A DNA stretch of 64,000 nt from contig NMRA01000134.1 of the NCBI GenBank assembly GCA_002633005.1, positions 721,012 to 785,011 of the forward strand, given 5' to 3'. Shown in pieces: positions 62,401 to 64,000 of this stretch. Every line of letters begins with the position of its first letter. Position 1 is the stretch's first letter. The notes beneath the pieces were generated by a model that did no database searches, was not told where the DNA came from, and saw only the letters and a program-made list of their open reading frames with translations. The DNA is from Phoronis australis. Lineage: Eukaryota > Phoronida > Phoronidae. Both the position numbers and the translations under genes were made by a program.

Positions 62401-62649
62401 ACGATGCAGTGATTCTTAATTTCATCAGCTGAGTGACACTAATTCCATTGTTTATTCCAATTTTCCCTTTTATTTCAGGTGTTTCAACTGGATAATAATG
62501 TGTCAGGTGTTACCACAGCCACTGCCAATCTGACCCCGCCCCACTACGATGGTATTCAATCACTAGCCCTGTCCGGCGACACATTGTTTAGTGGGTCGCG
62601 GGACTACTGCATTAAGAAGTGGGACTTGACTGACTACTCACTAAAACAG
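5034..62649 (+). CDS. KIF21A: KIF21-type kinesin-4 motor protein gene (30 exons in window, both ends missing)
   Basis: Thirty exons join in consistent phase into about 1,539 codons. Order of parts (numbered from the first codon seen): motor domain 1-360 with P-loop GQTGSGKT, switch I SSRSHA and switch [17 protein letters not shown]; coiled coil 365-500; acidic insert 566-608; coiled coils 609-820 and 838-1037; Ser/Pro-rich linker 1040-1290; WD40 blades 1300-1539. The combination of kinesin-4 motor, long stalk and C-terminal WD40 domain is the KIF21 architecture, and residues align along the whole length with vertebrate KIF21A (about 1,670 aa). KIF21 proteins are plus-end-directed, slow microtubule growth and are autoinhibited through the stalk; this is family knowledge, not seen here. 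The first coding exon and the last WD40 blades are not in the assembled model. The A or B label is uncertain, because an invertebrate gene probably predates the vertebrate A/B split. Introns range from about 300 bp to 13.6 kb. Confidence 0.95.
5547..5589 (+). CDS. KIF21A: KIF21 exon 2: motor, start of P-loop
   Basis: A 43-nt exon between a tttcag acceptor and a gtaatg donor. It encodes [14 protein letters not shown], the strand leading into the nucleotide-binding loop. It ends in phase 0 just before TGSGKT in the next exon. Confidence 0.93.
6163..6345 (+). CDS. KIF21A: KIF21 exon 3: P-loop and following helix
   Basis: The exon starts [16 protein letters not shown], completing the GQTGSGKT Walker A loop, and runs to [11 protein letters not shown]-type sequence. 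The second variable P-loop residue is Ser where vertebrate KIF21A has Ala; both are common in kinesins. Acceptor ctctag, donor gtatga. Confidence 0.95.
6737..6793 (+). CDS. KIF21A: KIF21 exon 4: motor [11 protein letters not shown] segment
   Basis: A 57-nt phase-0 exon encoding [19 protein letters not shown], matching the conserved E-(I/L)-YNE-x-(I/V)-x-DLL kinesin motif. Acceptor ttctag, donor gtaagt. Confidence 0.93.
6935..7155. repeat. Imperfect tandem repeat of about 30 bp in intron 4
   Basis: Seven or so units of the type tgattggccagagtatttag plus gagtcacagc, diverged by point changes and small indels. Confidence 0.85.
7381..7608 (+). CDS. KIF21A: KIF21 exon 5: motor with switch I
   Basis: It encodes [31 protein letters not shown] and the switch I core [14 protein letters not shown]. 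Acceptor atttcag at 7380, donor gtagta at 7609. The 228 nt keep phase 0 at both ends. Confidence 0.95.
7760..8180. mobile_element. 421-bp MITE-like element with 85-bp terminal inverted repeats
   Basis: The left end caagagtctaatcacaag and the right end cttgtgattagactcttg are inverse complements. Similarity continues inward about 85 bp through the gacatatccatat block to accatcttcagg. Related pieces occur at 15837-15971 and 39156-39480. It lies in intron 5 and has no coding capacity. Confidence 0.88.
8398..8565 (+). CDS. KIF21A: KIF21 exon 6: motor with switch II
   Basis: It encodes [20 protein letters not shown] and then [27 protein letters not shown] is the switch II region that senses ATP hydrolysis. 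The donor is gtaatg at 8566. The last 31 nt plus this donor are the founding unit of a 52-bp tandem repeat that continues into the intron. Confidence 0.95.
8536..8840. repeat. 52-bp tandem repeat founded on exon 6 end plus splice donor
   Basis: The unit starts at taaggaggg in exon 6 (8535), crosses the donor at 8566 and recurs at 8587, 8639 and 8691, exactly 52 bp apart, with more decayed copies near 8731 and 8788. The copies at 8587 and 8639 keep gggctggtaatg, the exon/donor junction; the copy at 8691 reads gggctggttatt and is shortened. Confidence 0.95.
9277..9392 (+). CDS. KIF21A: KIF21 exon 7: motor microtubule-binding region
   Basis: It encodes [20 protein letters not shown] and then [18 protein letters not shown], the conserved loop 12/helix 5 microtubule-contact region. 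Acceptor ttccag, donor gtgatt; it ends with two bases of a Ser codon. Confidence 0.95.
9713..9908 (+). CDS. KIF21A: KIF21 exon 8: end of motor and neck
   Basis: It encodes [20 protein letters not shown] and [13 protein letters not shown], the last motor helix and family signature, and then the start of the stalk helix ([20 protein letters not shown]). Acceptor tttcag at 9712, donor gtgagg at 9909. A stray copy of about 20 nt of its 3' end lies 102 bp downstream in the intron. Confidence 0.95.
9880..10010. repeat. Exon 8 end duplicated into intron 8
   Basis: The exon sequence tgagggcagagcttatgga (9880) recurs exactly at 9982, 102 bp downstream and 73 bp past the donor. Sequence after it diverges, and the donor itself is not kept in this copy. 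Confidence 0.85.
11242..11434 (+). CDS. KIF21A: KIF21 exon 9: first coiled coil
   Basis: It encodes [20 protein letters not shown], then [20 protein letters not shown] and [13 protein letters not shown], a heptad-rich helix that aligns with the KIF21A stalk. The donor is gtatga at 11435. The exon's 3' end and donor are repeated twice more downstream in 65-bp units. Confidence 0.93.
11405..11585. repeat. 65-bp tandem repeat founded on exon 9 end plus donor
   Basis: The block attaagaacattccag followed by gtatgact occurs at 11419 (true exon end) and 11484, and as attaagaacattccatgttt at 11549: 65-bp spacing. The middle copy retains a perfect donor; the third has lost the G before GT. Confidence 0.95.
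11901..11964 (+). CDS. KIF21A: KIF21 exon 10: coiled coil (YIKEMEELR)
   Basis: A 64-nt exon encoding [20 protein letters not shown] followed by LR, matching vertebrate IHSYIKEIEDLR. Acceptor caatag, donor gtaagt; both split codons (Gly/Asp and Arg) resolve correctly with neighbours. Confidence 0.9.
11965..13780. other. Intron 10, no feature seen
   Basis: AT-rich intronic sequence between exons 10 and 11. Short open frames on both strands lack splice context or recognisable similarity. No clear repeat was noticed. Confidence 0.6.
13781..14008 (+). CDS. KIF21A: KIF21 exon 11: stalk, Ser/Thr-rich then basic helix
   Basis: It encodes [20 protein letters not shown] and ends [18 protein letters not shown], aligning with vertebrate DLAKKDLEKLKRKEKRK. 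Acceptor ttctag, donor gtgagt. Confidence 0.92.
14516..14554 (+). CDS. KIF21A: KIF21 exon 12: 39-nt microexon, possible cassette
   Basis: It encodes [13 protein letters not shown] between a tgtag acceptor and a gtaagt donor. The length is 13 codons with equal entry and exit phase, so skipping it leaves the frame intact (Ser replaces Thr at the join). It is Arg/Ser/Thr-rich and could carry kinase sites. Recognised only by splice sites and phase, so less certain than its neighbours. Confidence 0.65.
14555..16986. other. Intron 12
   Basis: No coding sequence recognised. It contains one deletion copy of the 421-bp MITE family (15837-15971) and a short (ca) run near 16110. Confidence 0.6.
15837..15971. 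mobile_element. Internally deleted copy of the 421-bp MITE
   Basis: It ends with cttgtgattagactcttg, has the atatgtcaatcttcac and gatggtttgtttgtaata blocks of the right arm, and a shortened left arm with ttgacatatcca. The whole copy can fold as a hairpin with the loop around 15885. Confidence 0.85.
16987..17047 (+). CDS. KIF21A: KIF21 exon 13: acidic insert
   Basis: It encodes [20 protein letters not shown], the start of the acidic stretch that in vertebrate KIF21 separates the first and second coiled coils. Acceptor tttcag, donor gtaagt, phase correct on both sides. Confidence 0.88.
17523..17745. repeat. Tandem repeat of about 60 bp just before exon 14
   Basis: Three to four diverged units share taccttttac(c/t)tg, attttggtgt and ggttcca with cattcaca. 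The last ends within 10 bp of the exon 14 polypyrimidine tract. Confidence 0.8.
17751..17820 (+). CDS. KIF21A: KIF21 exon 14: acidic insert
   Basis: It encodes [20 protein letters not shown] then EDK, continuing the acidic run. Acceptor tttgcag at 17750, donor gtcagt at 17821. The 220 bp just upstream are four diverged copies of a unit of about 60 bp. Confidence 0.9.
18559..18753 (+). CDS. KIF21A: KIF21 exon 15: second coiled coil
   Basis: It encodes [40 protein letters not shown] and [14 protein letters not shown], matching vertebrate [20 protein letters not shown] almost position by position. Acceptor caccag, donor gtgagt. A degenerate copy of the exon's last 100 nt lies about 158 bp downstream. 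Confidence 0.95.
18650..18985. repeat. Exon 15 3' end duplicated into intron 15
   Basis: The exon block ggcttcactctctgaagg (18652) recurs as ggcttcactctttgaagg at 18810. The copy continues with recognisable pieces (agcagg, ggacaaggtgttatctaa) down to a gcgagtg where the true donor reads gtgagt. A third trace, cactcactgaaggtgc, is near 18950. Confidence 0.85.
19190..19389 (+). CDS. KIF21A: KIF21 exon 16: second coiled coil, continued
   Basis: It encodes [20 protein letters not shown] then [20 protein letters not shown] and ELAEMKKTK, close to vertebrate [20 protein letters not shown]. Acceptor ttacag, donor gtatat. About 110 bp of imperfect short tandem repeat follows the donor. Confidence 0.95.
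19395..19500. repeat. Short imperfect tandem repeat after exon 16 donor
   Basis: Five units of the type cctctgtcgcgcacac, about 20 bp each, start a few bases past the donor. Confidence 0.75.
20282..20431. mobile_element. 150-bp inverted-repeat element in intron 16
   Basis: The left end aaatagtgattgttacctat and right end ataggtaacaatcactattt are perfect inverse complements, with weaker pairing further inward. A small MITE or foldback element. Confidence 0.85.
20574..20865 (+). CDS. KIF21A: KIF21 exon 17: second coiled coil, end
   Basis: It encodes [40 protein letters not shown] and [20 protein letters not shown], then a Gly/Ser/Asn-rich tail. It aligns with vertebrate [20 protein letters not shown]. 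Acceptor gtgcag, donor gtaggt. Two degenerate copies of the 3' end and donor lie within the next 200 bp. Confidence 0.95.
20790..21060. repeat. Exon 17 3' end and donor duplicated into intron 17
   Basis: The exon block aaggctgcggggagggtggg (20790) recurs as aaggctgcagggagggagga at 20905, followed by aattatgg and pieces of the exon tail. A further copy from about 20998 reads gagggtagggtggcgaatag and ends ggctacctcaagtaggt, like the true junction ggctacttcaggtaggt. Confidence 0.85.
21126..21179 (+). CDS. Possible 54-nt cassette exon of KIF21
   Basis: The segment sits between a ctgaccag acceptor and a gtgagt donor. It is 54 nt and open in the required phase (a Gln, Ser, Cys then Gly-rich peptide), so inclusion would keep the frame between exons 17 and 18. 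The required-frame peptide looks poor, while another frame ([18 protein letters not shown]) looks more natural but does not fit the phase. No homology was recognised; it may be a chance open segment. Confidence 0.15.
21205..21352. repeat. 15-bp minisatellite (ggttgtagggtagac)
   Basis: About ten units with few changes. Because 15 is a multiple of three, it reads as Cys-Arg-Val-Asp-Gly repeats in one frame; this is a by-product of the period and not evidence of a gene. Confidence 0.93.
21754..21914 (+). CDS. KIF21A: KIF21 exon 18: start of regulatory coiled coil
   Basis: It encodes [40 protein letters not shown] and DMEHWLK, matching vertebrate [20 protein letters not shown] and NMEADMNRLLK. 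The acceptor is ttccag; the donor gtttgg is weak. The Met of DMEHWLK aligns with vertebrate M947. Confidence 0.9.
22512..22703 (+). CDS. KIF21A: KIF21 exon 19: regulatory coiled coil
   Basis: It starts [19 protein letters not shown] and runs through [20 protein letters not shown] to MEEEMK, aligning with vertebrate [20 protein letters not shown]. The second codon (cgt, Arg) aligns with R954 of human KIF21A, the residue most often changed in CFEOM1. Acceptor ctgcag, donor gtatgc. Confidence 0.93.
23007..23250 (+). CDS. KIF21A: KIF21 exon 20: regulatory coiled coil, end
   Basis: It encodes [40 protein letters not shown] and [20 protein letters not shown], aligning with vertebrate [20 protein letters not shown]. 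Acceptor tgtag, donor gtgaga. A 51-bp minisatellite begins about 100 bp after the donor. Confidence 0.93.
23340..23612. repeat. 51-bp minisatellite in intron 20
   Basis: Five units near-identical over aaggacatgtagagagagct, ggataggcaaatgaagtaat and gagaacaggat, starting about 100 bp after the exon 20 donor. The 51-bp period keeps all frames open, which explains the long antisense open frames here. Confidence 0.95.
24260..24305 (+). CDS. KIF21A: KIF21 exon 21: linker
   Basis: A 46-nt exon encoding [16 protein letters not shown] with split Gly codons at both ends. Acceptor ctacag, donor gtatgt. It is Ser/Thr-rich like the vertebrate linker but lacks strong position-by-position similarity; the support is phase and splice sites. 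Confidence 0.72.
24306..24660. repeat. GT-rich tandem repeat directly after exon 21 donor
   Basis: Units like gtgtttgtgtaccatgtgtg and gtatgtatgtact begin at the donor itself (gtatgtactatgtgt) and continue about 350 bp, ending in a gtgtgtgcgtgcgtg run. Many units resemble the donor. Confidence 0.85.
24661..26150. other. Rest of intron 21, no feature seen
   Basis: AT-rich sequence without recognisable exons, repeats or RNA genes. Open frames at 25118-25330 and 25634-25831 lack splice context and similarity. Confidence 0.55.
26151..26244 (+). CDS. KIF21A: KIF21 exon 22: linker
   Basis: It encodes [20 protein letters not shown] then [11 protein letters not shown], and leads directly into ARRKTATT of the next exon, where vertebrates have KNKARRRTTT. 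Acceptor ctgtag, donor gtgagt. Confidence 0.82.
26245..27324. other. Intron 22 with a fragment of the CTAGTGGCAATTTT repeat
   Basis: Around 26575-26650 the sequence contains gccccctagtggcaatttt followed by a tttgtacattttcctgtgtc stretch, a fragment of the dispersed family seen at 45323-46793. The block near 26770-26915 repeats aacttaattgg and atgttatggtattagtttgt. No coding sequence. Confidence 0.65.
27325..27710 (+). CDS. KIF21A: KIF21 exon 23: linker
   Basis: This 386-nt exon starts [14 protein letters not shown] (vertebrate ARRRTTTQMELLYA) and continues as Pro/Ser-rich, probably disordered sequence with [13 protein letters not shown]. Acceptor tcacag, donor gttagt. The second half has no recognisable domain. 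Confidence 0.9.
28203..28283 (+). CDS. KIF21A: KIF21 exon 24: linker (SPVLRRR)
   Basis: It encodes [20 protein letters not shown] then NADKTIG; vertebrates have EPSPVTRRKAYEKAEKSK here. Acceptor ctccag, donor gtgagt. The exon's last 14 nt and the donor recur twice about 460-490 bp downstream. Confidence 0.88.
28270..28775. repeat. Exon 24 end plus donor copied downstream
   Basis: The true junction aaactatagggtgagttgat recurs as aaactacagggtgagttgat near 28733 and as aaaccacaaagtgagttgat near 28761. The first copy keeps a full-strength donor. Between them and the exon lies a separate tandem repeat of about 40 bp (28405-28525, actggcctggtctatgtg core). Confidence 0.8.
29318..29530 (-). CDS. 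Nested antisense gene, terminal exon
   Basis: The acceptor atgaacag precedes 29530, and the phase matches the upstream donor (TAKEDK then [20 protein letters not shown]). The exon encodes 70 residues, ending with a basic Met-rich tail ([20 protein letters not shown] then RQQRE) and stop TAA at 29320-29318. A minus-strand AATAAA lies about 740 bp further on, near 28577. Confidence 0.72.
   Translation of the reverse strand, partial: VTKSTVRRVNPSKHNEQLQAFLRRMAHSRQVMDEMKARRVRYKYQHHMNMMSMEGYREMNQKKRHRQQRE
29318..38171 (-). CDS. Unrecognised antisense gene nested in KIF21 intron 24
   Basis: Three minus-strand exons (37241-37108, 34556-33419, 29530-29318) have GT-AG borders and matching phases, and join into 494 codons plus stop; a fourth, weaker exon (38171-38071) also fits in phase. 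The predicted product is basic and rich in Ser, Asn, Lys and Gln. A helix-forming stretch ([20 protein letters not shown] and following) lies near the N-terminal end. A Ser/Asn-rich, probably disordered middle follows, then a strongly basic Met/Arg-rich C-terminus ending RHRQQRE. I recognise no domain and give no function. The start codon is not located, so the gene must begin upstream, possibly in the last 0.7 kb of this intron or beyond exon 25. An alternative frame in exon 37241-37108 is also open (Cys/Tyr/His-rich) but needs a non-optimal acceptor in the next exon. Confidence 0.7.
30006..30136. repeat. 16-bp minisatellite (cacatattgtgactgg)
   Basis: Eight essentially identical head-to-tail units; the purity implies recent expansion. 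No spacers between units. Confidence 0.97.
30978..31445. repeat. Dispersed-looking repeat with hairpin start
   Basis: It begins with the palindrome cttggcgaaat/aatttcgccaag and continues with blocks typical of interspersed repeats (aattttcacgaaatttgc, ggcggccattttgttcc). A 119-codon antisense open frame here shows no recognisable protein. Only one copy is in the window, so the call rests on style. Confidence 0.4.
32125..32560. repeat. Three long direct repeats (cgctcctc-gagcgctctcg)
   Basis: Three imperfect units, each with tcatgatcgtcgtcgt-type sequence, tcctgttttc, aatttcgc(c/t)aagtgtcg and ctcctcnnag(t/c)gctctcg, spaced about 150-190 bp. The first two also share cagtttaccgggtgc and caagactgcagg. 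Confidence 0.75.
33419..34556 (-). CDS. Nested antisense gene, main 1.14-kb exon
   Basis: This is the longest uninterrupted coding stretch in the window (379 codons). The acceptor is ttgcttcag before 34556 and the donor is gtagga after 33419. It begins [20 protein letters not shown], continues with a helical Lys/Asn-rich block, a short hydrophobic stretch ([14 protein letters not shown], too short for a sure membrane span), a Ser/Thr/Gln-rich region with [13 protein letters not shown] (a possible kinase or 14-3-3 site by composition) and [20 protein letters not shown] near the end. No family recognised. Confidence 0.8.
36355..36695. repeat. Tandem repeat with gcttgctagccctgagat core
   Basis: Eight or more diverged units of about 35-45 bp sharing cttgctagccct and tctgaagag/tctgaaggg. 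Confidence 0.85.
37108..37241 (-). CDS. Nested antisense gene exon ([14 protein letters not shown])
   Basis: The minus-strand acceptor ttcttttcag precedes 37241 and a strong donor gtaagt follows 37108. In the frame that joins the next exon with a canonical acceptor it encodes [20 protein letters not shown] and [18 protein letters not shown], then the start of an Arg codon. A second open frame ([18 protein letters not shown]) exists, so the frame is likely but not proven. Confidence 0.65.
37330..37823. mobile_element. CTAGTGGCAATTTT-family fragment
   Basis: It has cacctcctagtgg, gccccctagtggcaattt, gccatctagtggccattttt and the family's end gtgcatttcaactctcttcgttgctcttgttt. The 5' part is missing; its left edge lies next to an exon of the nested antisense gene. 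Confidence 0.7.
38071..38171 (-). CDS. Possible upstream exon of the nested antisense gene
   Basis: On the minus strand the interval follows a tcaatcacag acceptor and ends at AAGAAGAGA before gtaatg. It is open ([20 protein letters not shown] and on to CHHKKR) and ends in phase 0, as the next exon needs. The support is only splice sites, phase and openness. Confidence 0.4.
38429..38475. repeat. (GT)n microsatellite
   Basis: A run of gt dinucleotides, then cat and more gt. A short gct/gctgat trinucleotide run follows at 38614-38640. Confidence 0.97.
38855..38980 (+). CDS. KIF21A: KIF21 exon 25: linker (NVFNRL motif)
   Basis: It encodes [20 protein letters not shown] and [27 protein letters not shown] matches vertebrate LNVFNRL. 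It follows a 10.6-kb intron that hosts an antisense gene. Acceptor tcacag, donor gtagtg. Confidence 0.93.
39156..39480. mobile_element. Rearranged copy of the 421-bp MITE family
   Basis: Blocks matching the interior of the element at 7760-8180 occur here: aaatggttccaggtgat with gggcca and gcgcgtctg, the arm piece gataaactgaaatgttcaatat, and gacatgtactagattgcc. Order and spacing differ, so it is broken or composite. Confidence 0.65.
40010..40149 (+). CDS. KIF21A: KIF21 exon 26: start of WD40 domain
   Basis: It encodes [18 protein letters not shown] and then [20 protein letters not shown], matching vertebrate [20 protein letters not shown], the first WD40 blade. Acceptor ttgcag, donor gtatgc. 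Confidence 0.95.
40184..41561. mobile_element. CTAGTGGCAATTTT-family element, copy 1
   Basis: It starts with tgcgcccacatgtattatgt, contains several internal units of about 150-180 bp (tatctccaaaacccctt, atgaaatt, agatgacaac, cctctagtggcagtgtt) and ends gggcgcatttcaatgctttg cattgctcttgtt. The ends tgcgcccac and gtgggcgca (best seen in copy 45323-46793) are inverse complements, so a TIR element is possible. Confidence 0.75.
40965..41583. repeat. Left copy of a 600-bp near-identical direct repeat flanking the gap
   Basis: From gtctgtgtactgtggccgtc to ttaatatttgaaga the sequence matches 43310-43928 with only scattered single changes and a few small indels (for example gaata missing near 43511). 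Outside these limits the two loci differ. Confidence 0.9.
41600..41790. repeat. GC-rich gtcggc/gaccgg palindromic block
   Basis: Dense short inverted motifs (gaccggtcgg, gtcgacgaccggccgtcgac, cggtcggctag, gtcgcctagcgtagacgacc) in otherwise AT-rich sequence. It lies just after the 600-bp duplicated segment. Possibly a hairpin-rich element; class unknown. Confidence 0.6.
42307..43279. other. Assembly gap (973 Ns)
   Basis: The run of n is continuous. Its flanks contain related repeat sequence, so gap length and content are uncertain. The long open frames across it are empty. Confidence 1.
43280..43928. repeat. Right copy of the 600-bp repeat, with a doubled start
   Basis: It matches 40965-41583. 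Its beginning is duplicated: gagtctgtgtactgtggccg plus tctctagtggcatttt occurs at 43281 and again at 43321, next to the gap edge. Confidence 0.9.
45323..46793. mobile_element. CTAGTGGCAATTTT-family element, copy 2 (longest)
   Basis: It begins with the hairpin tgcgcccacatatttatatg/tggacgca, has at least eight internal units with tagtggcaatttt or tagtggccattttt, and ends tgtgggcgcatttcaacgct ctgcgttgctcttgttt. The interior includes a direct doubling (45480-45870 versus 45900-46260). No open reading frame of note, so non-autonomous. Confidence 0.8.
47227..47410 (+). CDS. KIF21A: KIF21 exon 27: WD40 blades 1 and 2
   Basis: It encodes [40 protein letters not shown] and [18 protein letters not shown], matching vertebrate [20 protein letters not shown]. 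Two WD dipeptides end the blades. Acceptor ctgcag, donor gtaagt. A large minisatellite starts about 60 bp after the donor. Confidence 0.96.
47460..48966. repeat. Large minisatellite (ggttcagtatactgttca core)
   Basis: Over thirty imperfect units of 30-40 bp with ggttcagtatactgttca(g/a)t, gaaagctcag and agatggttca. The block 48720-48930 is a purer sub-array of about 37 bp units with agagcacagtcaggtgg. It is split by an inserted element at 48201-48522. Confidence 0.93.
48201..48522. mobile_element. 322-bp MITE inserted in the minisatellite
   Basis: The left end aacagcttgttatt and right end aataataagctgtt are inverted; inverse similarity continues about 75 bp inward (gaaaatgac, ttaaaatgaca, gtgaggccacct against aggtggccccac). 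It is flanked by ttca on both sides (48197-48200 and 48523-48526), a candidate 4-bp target duplication; the minisatellite unit reads through if the element is removed. Confidence 0.88.
49949..50108. repeat. 160-bp near-perfect hairpin
   Basis: Arms of about 75 bp (gattattacatg, gttatccccctgttatctag, ggattttggagaattat, cccgagggg) are mirrored on the other side, with a loop of about 6 nt at cgttag. It is flanked on its left by an (atacat)n run; a similar run occurs at 50818-50850. Confidence 0.92.
50660..50732 (+). tRNA. tRNA-like sequence (tRNA pseudogene or SINE head)
   Basis: An A-box-like gtggtgtagtggtaa is followed 40 bp later by a B-box ggttcgaatct, the internal polymerase III promoter pattern. 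The 3' half folds as cgaggcc pairing with ggcctcg around the B-box. A full cloverleaf with a sound acceptor and anticodon stem is not evident, so a functional tRNA is unlikely; a tRNA-derived SINE or pseudogene fits better. Confidence 0.45.
50815..50925. repeat. (atacat)n and (gt)n microsatellite
   Basis: Five or so atacat units, then gtgtgtgtgcgtgtg runs with interruptions. Confidence 0.93.
50925..51418. mobile_element. CTAGTGGCAATTTT-family fragment
   Basis: It starts cctattatgccatccgtgtc with ctccaaaaccctgg and tgttcatgaaattt, contains cctcctagtggcctttc, and ends acgcagtgcatgctcttgttg. Diverged from the copies in intron 26. Confidence 0.65.
54001..56381. mobile_element. 2.4-kb GGGCGGTTAA-rich TIR element
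   Basis: The left end cgtaaacgttcgggttaacg and right end cgttaatccggacgtttacg are inverse complements with three mismatches; both ends carry several ggcggttaa or gggcgcttaa motifs over about 220-250 bp. The tetranucleotide atac flanks both sides (53997-54000 and 56382-56385), a candidate target duplication. The interior has only short open frames with no transposase I recognise, so it is probably non-autonomous. Its left 247 bp match the element at the window's left edge. Confidence 0.85.
57464..58171. repeat. Pair of direct repeats of about 160-185 bp
   Basis: 57464-57648 and 58014-58171 share ttattgcccatc, ttccagagattatt, atttctgtaccttatcagtc, tttgtatctctggaaa and gcacctattattttcgggac at high identity. 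The 365 bp between them contain a ggttcgagtct B-box-like motif near 57930. This may be an LTR-like miniature element or a simple duplication. Confidence 0.75.
58757..58862. mobile_element. 106-bp short derivative of the GGGCGGTTAA element
   Basis: The ends taccgtaatcgttcgggtta and taacccgaacgattatggta are near-perfect inverse complements; the middle has ggcggttaaattggcgaatc and atcggggatgggcggttaac as in the large element. It appears to be both termini joined without an interior. Confidence 0.9.
60792..60894. repeat. 100-bp foldback element
   Basis: Arms agtaaaatcatcttatcaga and the mirrored tctgagtaagttgatttt act pair over about 40 bp, including gagatttaaaagttc against gaacttttaaatctc, with a loop near 60835-60848. 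Confidence 0.88.
61018..61179 (+). CDS. KIF21A: KIF21 exon 28: WD40 blade 3
   Basis: It encodes [20 protein letters not shown] then [20 protein letters not shown] and IIRTWDLR, matching vertebrate [20 protein letters not shown]. Acceptor tttcag, donor gtgagt. It follows a 13.6-kb intron. Confidence 0.95.
61240..61392. repeat. 44-bp tandem repeat in intron 28
   Basis: Three imperfect units with gtgtgtaa(c/t)gtagaa, actgaagtct and tatattgtca. Confidence 0.88.
61480..61597 (+). CDS. KIF21A: KIF21 exon 29: WD40 blade 4
   Basis: It encodes [20 protein letters not shown] then [16 protein letters not shown], matching vertebrate STGKLTGHLGPVMCLTVDQ and ITGSKDHYIK. Acceptor cgtcag, donor gtatga. Confidence 0.95.
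62050..62405. mobile_element. CTAGTGGCAATTTT-family fragment
   Basis: The pieces caccctagtggcttttgtat, tatcttccaaacctcttgac and gtgggcacatatgaatgctc match the family interior and end. It sits in intron 29 just before exon 30. Confidence 0.6.
62479..62649 (+). CDS. KIF21A: KIF21 exon 30: WD40 blade 5 (last exon seen)
   Basis: It encodes [20 protein letters not shown] then [20 protein letters not shown] and [16 protein letters not shown], matching vertebrate [20 protein letters not shown]. Acceptor tttcag, donor gtagtc. It ends in phase 0 without a stop; the remaining one or two blades and the C-terminus should lie beyond 64000. Confidence 0.95.
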
Positions 62650-64000
62650 GTAGTCGCCATGTTTGTAGTTTGGCTTTAAGTGAATTAATTTAAAATAGAT
62701 TTTGAATTGAAAGAAGTCACCATCATTTTCTAAAGACTACAAGCTACACTGTCCATGCTGAATAGCAAGTAATCAATAACATGAATGAGAGCTGTGGCTG
62801 TGGAGTGCCCAGACTTGTCATATTACTTTCCGACGAATACTCATCAACCTGAGAGTGATTAACTCTCTCAAAAATAGCTTTGAAGTTACTACGGTCATTT
62901 TGTTCACCCTCTTTATAGACTGGAGAGTCTAGATTTTCTGTTCAGCCATTATTTTTGCGCTAAGCAATGATATAGCCACAGCTTCACATATGGGCAAACG
63001 AGCCTACTTCGAGGTAGAGGCATGGTTCACATAAAGGCACATGGCCTTATTTCAAGATATAGGCCCATTTTCACATAATTATGGTCACACGACCTTACTT
63101 CCAGATATAGGCACAGTTTCACATATGGGCGCATGGGCCTACTTCCAGATATAGGTGCAGTTTCACATATAGGCACATGGGTCTACATCCAGGTATAGGT
63201 GCAGTTTCACTTATTGCAAGGCCGGCCGCCAACTGTTACAGATTTATTTGCATTCTAGGTACCTTTACAGCCTAATAATCGCTATGTTCATATTTTCAAA
63301 TGTTGCAAATTTTGAGCATTCACTTCTCTTCAAAAAACGAATGAAAATTATATTATCTTTAAAATTGTCAGTGTTTCAAATCTTCAAATCGGCACAGGTG
63401 GCAGCAGAAAGTACCGGAAAGTGATGGAAATTGTCGAGAAATTTCCCTTTTGTGGTTGGTCAATTGCAGTTTTTTGTGAAGGAGTGGCCATTTAAAATGT
63501 GCTGTCTTGGTTTTGCATTGTGGTACAACATATGGTTTGGAAATTGTGTTAAGGTTTTGAAGACCAGTGAACCGATGTATTAGATTACATTTAGAAGACA
63601 GTTATGGAATTAACCATGTTTAATCACGCTGTCTTCAACACTGAGAACCCTGCAACACCAATATGCAGCAGGAATTACGAGATATCGAGATTTTTGGGGC
63701 TGTGGTAGTGTGGGAAAAAAATGAACCATGCCGTGTAGGCACAGTTTCACATATAGGCACTTGGACCTACATCCAGTTATAGGCACAGCTTCACATAAAG
63801 GCACTTGGATCTATTTCCAGACGCTTCACATTGAGGCTCATGAATCTAAGTAGTTATATGGTTTTTGTTTCAATTGTGGTTAATCATCATCATGGTCATT
63901 CGTTAGCATCATAACCATCACTAAATACATTCACATTGCTAAAAAGTAAATTGTTCAATCTTCGCTTCTATTATTCAGTTGACCTTTATGTGACTCTGTT
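62650..64000. other. Start of intron 30 with an interspersed repeat
   Basis: No exon recognised; the next WD40 exon is expected beyond the window. At 62985-63215 and again at 63735-63830 a unit of about 46 bp recurs (ggcacagtttcacatat, gcacatgggcctac, ttccagatata). Confidence 0.75.

Overview
The window is animal nuclear DNA: AT-rich, intron-dense, with GT-AG splice sites, long introns full of short repeats, and one run of Ns (42307-43279). Almost everything coding belongs to one plus-strand gene, a KIF21-type (kinesin-4 family) kinesin. I joined 30 exons between 5034 and 62649. Every exon-exon junction keeps reading phase, giving about 1,539 codons: nearly the whole motor domain, the coiled-coil stalk with its acidic insert, the Ser/Pro-rich linker, and five of the C-terminal WD40 blades. 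The first coding exon (start codon and roughly 15-20 residues) and the last one or two WD40 blades lie outside the window or were not found. One KIF21 resembling both vertebrate KIF21A and KIF21B, with many MITE-like elements, suggests an invertebrate such as a hemichordate, echinoderm, cephalochordate or mollusc. The sequence alone does not settle which.

Layout: 1-5033 is upstream or intronic sequence with repeats, and its left edge is the end of a GC-rich transposon. 5034-9908 encodes the motor. 11242-23250 encodes the stalk (coiled coils, acidic region, and the segment matching the autoinhibitory coiled coil of KIF21A). 24260-28283 and 38855-38980 encode the linker. 40010-40149, 47227-47410 and 61018-62649 encode the WD40 propeller. 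The 10.6-kb intron 24 (28284-38854) carries a second, unrecognised gene on the opposite strand: at least three phase-compatible exons (37241-37108, 34556-33419, 29530-29318) and a possible fourth (38171-38071), coding for a basic, Ser/Asn/Lys-rich protein of about 500 residues. Introns 26 and 27 hold no supported gene. They contain a dispersed repeat family, several terminal-inverted-repeat elements, minisatellites and a tRNA-like sequence.

The most unusual observation is recurrent. In at least six introns of the kinesin gene, the sequence just downstream of the 5' splice site carries extra, partly decayed copies of the preceding exon's 3' end; in five of them the copies include the splice donor. 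The clearest cases are exon 6 (52-bp unit) and exon 9 (65-bp unit). This suggests a repeated local process that duplicates exon/donor boundaries and so creates decoy donor sites. Other items to check are the nested antisense gene, a MITE inserted inside a minisatellite with a candidate TTCA target duplication, a 2.4-kb GGGCGGTTAA-rich element with a candidate ATAC duplication, and a near-identical 600-bp repeat on both sides of the assembly gap.
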